NCBI RefSeq assembly: GCF_024972755.1
Contig: NZ_CP087724.1
Location: forward strand, 1,984,001-2,048,000
Source: Halanaeroarchaeum sp. HSR-CO
GTDB taxonomy: Archaea; Halobacteriota; Halobacteria; Halobacteriales; Halobacteriaceae
Direction of reading: 5' to 3'
DNA length: 64,000 bases
Shown: positions 24,880 through 31,600 of the stretch, one piece after another
How positions within the stretch are numbered: position 1 is the first letter of the stretch
How the letters are laid out: every line of letters begins with the position of its first letter
Program-made: the position numbers and the translations under genes
Notes under the pieces: generated by a model
What the model saw: only the letters and a program-made list of their open reading frames with translations
Told to the model about the DNA's origin: nothing
Database searches by the model: none

Positions 24880-24987
24880 TTACTCTATCTTGTCGATCGG
24901 TTCCATCTCGTCGTCCCCCAGGACCAGCTTCCAGATGAGGGCGACCAGGAGCAGTGCGACGGCGATCTTCAGAATCCGTTTGACCAT
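24880..24987 (-). CDS. 35-residue single-helix membrane protein
   Basis: A short frame from ATG 24987 to TAA 24882-24880 encodes 35 residues: a basic start (MVKRILK), one membrane helix (IAVALLLVALIWKLVLG) and an acidic tail (DDEMEPIDKIE). The positive-inside pattern and the AT-rich promoter-like ATATATCACTATACG just upstream support a real gene. It is on the same strand between the pyrBI operon and the unknown gene at 24015-24845. Role unknown. Confidence 0.6.
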   Translation of the reverse strand: MVKRILKIAVALLLVALIWKLVLGDDEMEPIDKIE

Positions 24988-25101
24988 ATATCACTATACG
25001 AGCGTATCGGATAAACCGTTTTGGGCGCGAACGGCCACGACCGATCACGGGTGATCCCCGACCCAATCAACACCGGTACACCGAAATCGACTCACGCTCG
25101 C

Positions 25102-25566
25102 TCAGGACTCGATGTGTTCGGTGAGGTCCTCGCGGATGATCGTATCGCAGTACTCACATCTGACGCCGTCGTTGAGGACCGCAAATTGGGTCTCGACCGG
25201 TTCGCCGGCGTTCGTGATACAGTTCGCGTTGGGGCACTCGAGAACACCGGTGACCGCCTCCGGTCGTTCGACCCGGTGTTTTTCCGTCACCTCGTACTCG
25301 CGGATGATGTTGATGGTGGCGTCCGGTGCGATGAGCGAGAGGACGTCGACTTCGGACTGGCTCAATTCCCGTCCCTCGACCTTCACGATGTCCTTTTTCC
25401 CCATTCGGTCGCTGGGGACGTTCATTCCCAGACTGACGGCCTCGCCGCCCGAGCCGTCGATGCCGATGATCGCGAGGACGTGCAGTGCCTCGCCGCCGGT
25501 CACGTGGTCGATGACGGTGCCGTTCTGGATCTTGCTGACGCGGAGTTCGGTATCGATGTCTGTCAT
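25102..25566 (-). CDS. pyrI: Aspartate carbamoyltransferase regulatory chain
   Basis: This 154-residue regulatory subunit binds CTP/ATP and stabilises the holoenzyme. The N-terminal allosteric domain has [24 protein letters not shown]. The C-terminal zinc domain (about residues 105-148) contains CPNANC and CEYC, four ligands that tie it to PyrB. The start overlaps the pyrB stop by four bases (ATGA). Confidence 0.95.
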   Translation of the reverse strand: MTDIDTELRVSKIQNGTVIDHVTGGEALHVLAIIGIDGSGGEAVSLGMNVPSDRMGKKDIVKVEGRELSQSEVDVLSLIAPDATINIIREYEVTEKHRVERPEAVTGVLECPNANCITNAGEPVETQFAVLNDGVRCEYCDTIIREDLTEHIES

Positions 25567-26465
25567 AGCAACATGTCGAGGAGTGCCATGCGGACTGGCA
25601 CGCCGTTGTGGGCCTGGTCGAAGTACGTCGCGTTCTCGAGGTCGTCGATGGCCGGGTCGATCTCGTCCACCCGCGGGAGCGGGTGCATGATCGAGAGGTC
25701 GTCCGCGGCGTCCTCGAGGGTCTCCAGGTCGATGTTGAACTGACCGGCGACCTTCTGGTACTCGTTCTCGTCTGGGAACCGCTCGCGCTGGATTCGCGTC
25801 ACGTACAGGACGTCCAGTTCGGGCAGGACTGCCTCGAGTGACTCGTGTTCGCGGACCTGTGCCCCCGCCTCGTGGAGGTCGTAGCGGACGTTACGCGGGA
25901 GTTTCAGACTCTCCGGGCTGATGAAGTGCTGGCGCGTGTCGAAGTTCGTGAGCGCGTGCGACAGCGAGTGAACCGTCCGACCGTACTTCAGGTCACCCAT
26001 AATCCCGATGGTGAGGTCGTCCAGGCCGGCATTCTCCCGGATGGTGTAGAGGTCCAGAAGCGTCTGTGTCGGATGTTGGCCGGCCCCGTCGCCGCCGTTG
26101 AGCAGGGGAACGTCGATGAACTGGCTCGCCATCGTCGCCGACCCCTCCATGGGATGGCGCAACGCGATGGCGTCCGCGTAGCCCTCGATGACGCGGACGG
26201 TGTCCGCGAGCGTCTCGCCTTTCGTCACGCTGGAGTACTCGACGGGGCCCATGTCGATGACGTCCCCGCCGAGACGTTTGATCGCCGTCTCGAAGCTCAT
26301 TTTCGTGCGCGTGCTCGGCTCAAAGAACGCGAGCGCCAGGAGTTTTCCCGGGTGTCGGTCCGCCTGGCCCGACAGGTCCCGGTCGAACTCCGCCGCCAGG
26401 TCGAGGACGGCTTCGATGTCCTCCCGCGAGAGTTGTTTGGCCGTGATGATGTGGTCGTGACGCAT
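25563..26465 (-). CDS. pyrB: Aspartate carbamoyltransferase catalytic chain
   Basis: This 300-residue enzyme condenses carbamoyl phosphate and aspartate, the committed step of pyrimidine synthesis. The signature [21 protein letters not shown] (carbamoyl-phosphate site) is near residue 50, with [12 protein letters not shown] and the [13 protein letters not shown] motif further on, and [14 protein letters not shown] in the aspartate domain. The ATG at 26465 is taken; a GTG three codons upstream is possible. Confidence 0.95.
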   Translation of the reverse strand: MRHDHIITAKQLSREDIEAVLDLAAEFDRDLSGQADRHPGKLLALAFFEPSTRTKMSFETAIKRLGGDVIDMGPVEYSSVTKGETLADTVRVIEGYADAIALRHPMEGSATMASQFIDVPLLNGGDGAGQHPTQTLLDLYTIRENAGLDDLTIGIMGDLKYGRTVHSLSHALTNFDTRQHFISPESLKLPRNVRYDLHEAGAQVREHESLEAVLPELDVLYVTRIQRERFPDENEYQKVAGQFNIDLETLEDAADDLSIMHPLPRVDEIDPAIDDLENATYFDQAHNGVPVRMALLDMLL

Positions 26466-26643
26466 CGAGTGCAACGGGGTGTCGGGAGGCCTTGAATGTC
26501 CCGAATATCCCCCTGAACGCGAGTGAAACTGGACGGAAAATCGAGCGAATTCGAGAGAAAGCGTGGATGAACGTGGTCAATTCGACTGCAGGGCTTCCCC
26601 CGTTCAAGGCCCTTCGGCCCCCTCGAATCGATGCGAACGAACC

Positions 26644-27126
26644 ATGAACCTTCGACACATCACGATCGTCGGCCTCGCGGCCCTCCTCCTCGTCTCAGGG
26701 GCCGTCGCGGCCACACCGGCCGCAGATACGCCTCCCGAAGATGCATCGCAACCTGACACGGCTCCGACTGAAACCTCGCAAGCCGACTCGGTACCTGAAC
26801 ACGCATCACAAGCCGACACAGATTCCGAGAACGCATCGCAGCCGGGCAGGGAATCCGAACCCGGATCACAGACCGACACGACGCCCGAAACCGTTTCGCA
26901 GGCGGACGACACCGACTCGCCGGCCAAACGGGCCCAGGGTGACGGGCCACCGATAGACATGCCCGACGCGGTCCCGGACCACGTGACCGAGATCCACCAG
27001 AGCATCCAGTCCTTCGTCGACGGTTCACTGGATGGCTCCCTCGGTGCCACACTCTCCGACCGCCTGCGTGGGAACGGACACGAAGATACCGGTGACGAAC
27101 CGGTGACCACGACGGTGGACGCATAA
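26644..27126 (+). CDS. Secreted protein with ten-residue tandem repeats
   Basis: The 160-residue protein has a Sec-type leader (LRHITIVGLAALLLVSGAVAATPA, cleavage near residue 22-24). Residues 28-87 are six imperfect ten-residue repeats with consensus Asp-Thr-x-x-Glu-x-x-Ser-Gln-Ala/Pro, for example DTPPEDASQP and DSVPEHASQA. A more conserved segment follows, including DMPDAVPDHVTEIHQSIQSFVDGSLDGSL (in parts), then a short acidic tail. The repeats are probably extended and disordered, forming a stalk or spacer outside the cell. It is followed within three bases by a membrane protein gene. Confidence 0.65.
   Translation: MNLRHITIVGLAALLLVSGAVAATPAADTPPEDASQPDTAPTETSQADSVPEHASQADTDSENASQPGRESEPGSQTDTTPETVSQADDTDSPAKRAQGDGPPIDMPDAVPDHVTEIHQSIQSFVDGSLDGSLGATLSDRLRGNGHEDTGDEPVTTTVDA
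26725..26904 (+). repeat. Six 30-base tandem repeats coding ten-residue units
   Basis: Six in-frame 30-base units, each coding a Ser-Gln near its end (TCGCAA, TCACAA or TCGCAG). Units differ at many positions, including a replaced first pair (GRES) in unit five, so the array is old. Codon use is poorer in GC than the surrounding genes. Confidence 0.75.
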
Positions 27127-27128
27127 CC

Positions 27129-27497
27129 ATGGCACCGCCGACAGTCGTACCCGGGATGATCGATGGTCTCGCAGCGCTCCTCGGCAGCCTGCTCGTCGGT
27201 GGCCTCGGCATCGCCGCGGGGACGCAACTCGTCGCGGGCGACGGTGACCTGGTCCGGGCCACGATCACTGCCGGTATCGGGGCGCTCGTGTGGGCGTTCC
27301 TCGACGGCATCCCGCTCCTCGGGCCCGTCATCGCCCTGCTCGCGTGGATCGGCGTCCTTCAGGTCAGACACGATACGGGCTGGGGAGGGGCCGCCGTGGC
27401 CGGCTTCGTCGCCTGGATCGTCGCCGGCGTCCTGGCAATCGTGCTCTCCGCCATCGGCCTCCCCGTGACCGAGGTCGTCGGCGTCCCGGGCGTCTGA
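27129..27497 (+). CDS. Small multi-helix membrane protein
   Basis: The 122-residue protein has about four hydrophobic segments (LAALLGSLLVGGLGIAAGTQLVAG; ATITAGIGALVWAFLDGIPLLGPVIALLAWIGVL read in parts; VAGFVAWIVAGVLAIVLSAIGLP), with a short polar link (RHDTGWG). The family is unknown to me. The start lies three bases after the repeat-protein stop, so the two are probably one transcription unit, and the repeat protein may be displayed near it. Confidence 0.6.
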   Translation: MAPPTVVPGMIDGLAALLGSLLVGGLGIAAGTQLVAGDGDLVRATITAGIGALVWAFLDGIPLLGPVIALLAWIGVLQVRHDTGWGGAAVAGFVAWIVAGVLAIVLSAIGLPVTEVVGVPGV

Positions 27498-27536
27498 GCC
27501 GAACCTTTTTGTACCGAACCCCGACCATCGCTGCCC

Positions 27537-28142
27537 ATGCTCGCAATCGCCGGAGGGAAAGGTGGGGTCGGGAAGACGACGACAGCCCTCGGCGTCGGTG
27601 TGGCGCTCGCCGCCCGGCGACGGAATCCGGTCGTGGTCGACGCCGACCGCGACACACCCAACCTCCATCTCGTCGCCGACGTCGACGACGGCGGCATCGA
27701 GGCCCTCGCCGACGGCGTGTCCATCGACGATGCCAGTACCGTCTCCCGCGGCTACGAGGGGATCCGAATCATCGGGTCGTACGCCGGCGGCCCGGTCGGC
27801 CGGGCACTCCGACAGCTCGTCACCGACAGTCCAGTAGTCGTCGACACGCCCGCCGGTGGGTCCCGTGACGCCATCCTCCCGCTCCGGCTGGCCGACCACG
27901 CAATCGTGGTGACGACGCCGGATCCGGCGTCTGTCGAGGATGCGAGGAAGACGGCCAGGATCGCTCGCCGGGTTGATACCGAGGTGGTCGCCTGGATCGT
28001 CAACCGGTCGTCCACGGTGCCCGAGACGCTCCGAGGGTCCGTCGGCGACGTTCCCGTGATACCGGTGCCGGCGTCTCCCGATCCACCCACAGACGCACGC
28101 CGTGCGTACGACGATGCGGTGTCGGGGTGGGTAAATGCTTAA
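27537..28142 (+). CDS. ParA/MinD-family ATPase
   Basis: This 201-residue protein starts directly with the deviant Walker A GGKGGVGKTTT (signature Lys at the first KG, P-loop Lys at KT). Walker B-like VVVDTPAGGSRD and the conserved DADRDTPNLH are present. The C-terminal amphipathic helix needed for MinD membrane binding is not obvious. Such ATPases position cell-division, chemotaxis or motility structures in haloarchaea. It lies 39 bases after a small membrane protein and 21 bases before a KaiC-like gene. Confidence 0.82.
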   Translation: MLAIAGGKGGVGKTTTALGVGVALAARRRNPVVVDADRDTPNLHLVADVDDGGIEALADGVSIDDASTVSRGYEGIRIIGSYAGGPVGRALRQLVTDSPVVVDTPAGGSRDAILPLRLADHAIVVTTPDPASVEDARKTARIARRVDTEVVAWIVNRSSTVPETLRGSVGDVPVIPVPASPDPPTDARRAYDDAVSGWVNA

Positions 28143-28163
28143 CTACGGCCGAGCGCGTATCAA

Positions 28164-28796
28164 ATGACGATGCCGGAGCGGCTGTCGACGGGGGTCGAGG
28201 TCCTCGACCGCGAACTGTCGGGTGGGCTACCGGCCGGGAGCGTCGTCGCCTACCAGTCCCCGCCAGCGAGCCAGGGAGAGCTCCTGCTGTACGAGTTGAC
28301 CCGTCCCCGCCCGACGCTGTACCTGACGACCGATCGCACCGAGGACACCGTCGCCGACGCGTTCGAGGAGACGCGCGCTCCGACGGGGTCACCCGACATC
28401 CGTTACGTCTCAGGTGAGGACCCACTCGACGCGGTCCGGCGGGCGTTCAGGAGCGCGGGCGAAGGGACGACGGTCATCGTCGATCCTATCGACGGTCTGG
28501 AACGGACGAGCCGGGGCCGGTACGAGACCGTGTTGAACGAACTCGCGAACCACATGCAGAACACCGGCAGCATCGCCATCCTTCACTGTCTGTCCGGATC
28601 ACATACGCCGATGCTCCGGGAGACCACCCAGCACATGGCGGACGTCGTCCTCGACCTGCGCACCGAGGTGAAAAGTGGCGTCATCGAGAACCGGCTGGCC
28701 GTGACGAAGTTCCGCGGCGGCCGGGTCCCCTCCGAGACCATCAAGATGGACCTGACCGAACGTGTTCGGGTGGACACGAGTCGCGACATCGCCTGA
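28164..28796 (+). CDS. KaiC/RAD55-like protein lacking the P-loop lysine
   Basis: The 210-residue protein has the RecA-fold opening of KaiC relatives (LSTGVEVLDRELSGGLPAGSVVAY) but the next loop reads QSPPASQGELLLYEL, without the GKT of Walker A. A Walker B-like segment is TTVIVDPIDGLER. The C-terminus has the strand VIENRLAVTKFRGGRVPSETI typical of KaiC domain ends. It is probably a non-hydrolysing partner or sensor, perhaps of the adjacent ParA/MinD ATPase. Two starts, 28164 and 28170, are possible. Confidence 0.65.
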   Translation: MTMPERLSTGVEVLDRELSGGLPAGSVVAYQSPPASQGELLLYELTRPRPTLYLTTDRTEDTVADAFEETRAPTGSPDIRYVSGEDPLDAVRRAFRSAGEGTTVIVDPIDGLERTSRGRYETVLNELANHMQNTGSIAILHCLSGSHTPMLRETTQHMADVVLDLRTEVKSGVIENRLAVTKFRGGRVPSETIKMDLTERVRVDTSRDIA

Positions 28797-28924
28797 AATC
28801 CGGTCGCGACAGCGCAGGAAAACCGATCTGTCGGTTGCTTCGAATCCGTACTCGGCGAAATCGGTCGTCCTGCAGGTCACGGTCTCCGAACGACGGACCG
28901 CTTGCGAGAATAACGCGCCGTCGG

Positions 28925-29896
28925 TTACTCTTCGTCGAGCAGTTCCTCGGCGTCGACGTCCTCGAGGTCCTCGTCACCCTCGTCGAGTTCGTCGATGATC
29001 TCGTCGGCATCGATGTCGGCGTCTTCGAGGGCCGCGTCGATGTCGCCGAGGCCGCCGCCCATGCCGCCCATGCCCATGCCGGGCATCCCGCTGCCGTCGA
29101 TGATCTCCTGGACGATGACCCGGTCGACGCCGATCTTCTCCATGACGTCGCCGAGGATCTGCTGTTTGCTCATCATCCACTGCTGGTTGAACTGCAGCTG
29201 CGGGTTGCTCTCGATGTAGAGGGTCTCCTGCTCCTCGATTTCGGTGGTCGTCTCCGGTTCGGCGTCTTCGTCCTCGTCATCGGGTTCGACGGTGACCTCC
29301 GTCTCCACTTCGTCGGTCTCGATGAACATCTCGAGGTCGACGTCGAAGTACATCTTGAGCAGCCCACTGGCCTGCTTGACCCGGTCCTCGACGGTGTCGA
29401 CGATCTCGTAGTCGTACTCGATGTCCTGGCCGGCTAGGGGGTGATTGAAGTCCACGCGGGCCCGCCCACCGATGATCGTCTCGACGTGGCCGTGCTCGCC
29501 GTCGACGTCGACGTGGGCACCGGGGTAGCGGTCGTCTTCCGGGATCTTGTCGGCCTTGACCGTGCGGACCTGTTCTTCCTGGTACTCCCCGAAGGCCTGG
29601 CCCGCGGGAACGACCACGGAGCCCTCCTCACCGACCTCCTTGCCCTCGATGTCGTCCTCCACGGCAGCGAACAGGTGGCCCTCGCCGAGGACGATGGTTC
29701 GGGGGGAAAAGTCTCGTTCCTCAGTCTCGATGCCCTCGGCTTCGGCGGTCTCGAGGTCCGTCGTGTCGACGAGTTCCCCACCCTCGGTGGTGCGGGCGGT
29801 GTACGCAAGTTTCACGAAGTCGCCCGACTGGAGTCCCTCGTCCGTGGACTCCTCGTCGGTTTCCTCGGGCTCGTCGGCCGTATTCTCATCGGTCAT
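28925..29896 (-). CDS. SlyD-like FKBP peptidyl-prolyl isomerase
   Basis: The 323-residue protein has a GDFVKLAYTARTTEGGELVDTT FKBP start (in parts), an inserted-in-flap domain near EEQVRTVKADKIPE, and VDFNHPLAGQDIEYDYEIV at the close of the SlyD-type core. A C-terminal extension of about 150 residues includes acidic regions, a QQWMMSKQQILGDVMEKIG helix and a Gly-Met-rich GSGMPGMGMGGMGGGLGD stretch. FKBPs of this type are folding helpers with chaperone activity. The Met-rich segment is reminiscent of chaperonin tails. Confidence 0.85.
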   Translation of the reverse strand: MTDENTADEPEETDEESTDEGLQSGDFVKLAYTARTTEGGELVDTTDLETAEAEGIETEERDFSPRTIVLGEGHLFAAVEDDIEGKEVGEEGSVVVPAGQAFGEYQEEQVRTVKADKIPEDDRYPGAHVDVDGEHGHVETIIGGRARVDFNHPLAGQDIEYDYEIVDTVEDRVKQASGLLKMYFDVDLEMFIETDEVETEVTVEPDDEDEDAEPETTTEIEEQETLYIESNPQLQFNQQWMMSKQQILGDVMEKIGVDRVIVQEIIDGSGMPGMGMGGMGGGLGDIDAALEDADIDADEIIDELDEGDEDLEDVDAEELLDEE

Positions 29897-30020
29897 ACCA
29901 GTACCGAGTCCCGTTCTACCCTTAAGAATCACGTTTCTCGGACGTCCGACACGGGCCTCGCCCTGGGTCGGTACGACTCCCGTCGGTCACGGCAACTCGA
30001 CAGCGCCACGACCACCGCGC

Positions 30021-30389
30021 TCAGGATTCACGGGTGTAAAGCAGTGCGAGGACAACGATGAGGACGACCTGGACGACTTTGTCCCCGATACCGAGCGGGG
30101 AGAAATCCGGTGCGTTCACGAGGTACCAGGCCACGATCTGCCCCCCGGTGAACGGGATACCCAGGAGGTAGATCAGTCGCCGTCGGTAGTCGTATAGGAC
30201 CGCGACGATGGCGGCGAAAAAGACCACACCGGCGAAGAGGAATGACCAGCCCATCGGGTCCGAGACGAAACTCACCCCGAGGACGAGATGTATCACGCCC
30301 GTCACGAGGGCGAGGCCGATGGCGAGCCAGTGGAGCCCAGTGAGGGATTCGGTCCGGATGGAGGTCCCGGAGTCGGTCATCGTTGACAT
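30021..30389 (-). CDS. Four-helix membrane protein of unknown function
   Basis: The 122 residues hold four hydrophobic segments: LHWLAIGLALVTGVIHLVLGV, SFLFAGVVFFAAIVAVLYDY, RLIYLLGIPFTGGQIVAWYLV and VVQVVLIVVLALLY. The layout with short loops recalls a widespread haloarchaeal membrane family with no known role. Starts at 30389 or three codons later are both possible. A weak AT-rich stretch (CATATGTCAACATAG) lies upstream. Confidence 0.62.
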   Translation of the reverse strand: MSTMTDSGTSIRTESLTGLHWLAIGLALVTGVIHLVLGVSFVSDPMGWSFLFAGVVFFAAIVAVLYDYRRRLIYLLGIPFTGGQIVAWYLVNAPDFSPLGIGDKVVQVVLIVVLALLYTRES

Positions 30390-30426
30390 ATGTCAACATA
30401 GCCCAGTACCGGCTTGAATCTTTTGT

Positions 30427-31527
30427 CTATCTGACGTGTTGCCGAAACGCCTCCTGGAACCCGTCGGTCGCGAACCGGTCGCGCTGGAGCCTCGGGCGGT
30501 CGTCGCGGTCGATCGCCCCGCTGACGAGGTCGATTGCCTCGGGCACAGAATCGAACGATCGGTCCGCTCGACCGCGGAGAATCTCACGCTGACCACCGGA
30601 CGCCGGTGCGAACGGGACCATGCCGGCCGCGACGTATTCGGCCACGGCCATGCCGAAGTGCTCGTCCGCTTTGACGTTGAGCCCGTATCGATACCCACAC
30701 AGCAACTCGATGACGCGACGTCGAGGTACGTCCGTCTCGAGGTGGACGTAAGGTCGCTCCTCCGCCGCAGCAGCGATCCGATCGGCGTACCGGCGATAGG
30801 CCCGCGGTGCCGAACCGACGATGTGCAGGTGGACGTCGTGGCCCCGGTCTCGCACGCCGTCCACGATGGCTATCGCCTCCTCGAGCCGTTTGTCCGGGGC
30901 GATGCGACCGACGACCACGATTCCCGTCTCACGGTCTTCCCAGGTGGTGTCACACGATATCGGGTCGACCGGGGGGTGCAGGACCGTCGGTCGAGTCCCG
31001 TAGATGGCCTCGAATACGTCCGCGGTCCATCCGGAGTTCGCGAGGTAGGTGGCAGTGTCGGTCCCGCCACTCACGTCGGGGGCCGCCACCCGACTCCAGA
31101 GCGCGTTCAACCGGCCCGCGTCGGCGTCCGCCGCACGGCGGATCTTGAACTGCGGATAGTGCACGTACTGGACGGACGGAATGGGTACCGCGACCTCGTT
31201 CGCCGTGCTCACCGCCAGGTCGAACTCGTCTGCGACAGGGAGGAAGAACCGACGGAGGAGGACGCTCCGAAAGGCTAGCTGTGGACCGACCCACGGCGCC
31301 AGCCAGGAGAGGGCTCGGGCGGTTCGGTTTGCGCCCGTCGGCATTCTGACGTCGACGTCGGGCAACGGGGTGTCAAAGCGGTCGGACAGGGCTTCGAGGG
31401 CCGTCTCGGAGACGGTAAAGAGCGTGACGTCGTGGTCGTCGGCCAGCGCGTCACACACCGCCAAACAGACGGTATCCGCACCGCCCTGAAAGTCGAGGGT
31501 ATTGTGGAGGACCGCGACGTCGGCCAT
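30427..31527 (-). CDS. GT-B family 4 glycosyltransferase
   Basis: This 366-residue protein shows the GT4 retaining glycosyltransferase fold: an N-terminal FQGGADTVCLAVCDAL glycine loop, YLANSGWTADVFEAIYG, VVVGRIAPDKRLEEAIAIVDGV and the C-terminal ADEHFGMAVAEYVAAGMVP, which has the EX7E-type acidic pair. It would transfer a sugar from a nucleotide donor; its VHYPQFK segment recalls ALG11-like mannosyltransferases, but specificity is not certain. It is divergent from the Gfo/Idh-AKR fusion and shares a 73-base promoter region, so it is likely part of the same pathway. Confidence 0.82.
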   Translation of the reverse strand: MADVAVLHNTLDFQGGADTVCLAVCDALADDHDVTLFTVSETALEALSDRFDTPLPDVDVRMPTGANRTARALSWLAPWVGPQLAFRSVLLRRFFLPVADEFDLAVSTANEVAVPIPSVQYVHYPQFKIRRAADADAGRLNALWSRVAAPDVSGGTDTATYLANSGWTADVFEAIYGTRPTVLHPPVDPISCDTTWEDRETGIVVVGRIAPDKRLEEAIAIVDGVRDRGHDVHLHIVGSAPRAYRRYADRIAAAAEERPYVHLETDVPRRRVIELLCGYRYGLNVKADEHFGMAVAEYVAAGMVPFAPASGGQREILRGRADRSFDSVPEAIDLVSGAIDRDDRPRLQRDRFATDGFQEAFRQHVR

Positions 31528-31550
31528 GGACTGCCTTCGCTGGGGTGGGT

Positions 31551-31557
31551 TATAATT
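31551..31557 (-). promoter_or_regulatory. TATA-like box for the glycosyltransferase gene
   Basis: AATTATA on the minus strand is about 27 bases before the glycosyltransferase ATG at 31527, the first half of a divergent promoter pair. Confidence 0.45.
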
Positions 31558-31570
31558 TCGTGGCCTTTAC

Positions 31571-31578
31571 ATTTTTAT
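31571..31578 (+). promoter_or_regulatory. TATA-like box for the Gfo/Idh-AKR operon
   Basis: ATTTTTAT lies about 26 bases before the GTG at 31601, supporting that GTG as a leaderless start. It is 14 bases from the oppositely oriented box at 31551-31557, so both genes are likely controlled together. Confidence 0.5.
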
Positions 31579-31600
31579 CCTGGCTCTCGAATGCAGTGGC

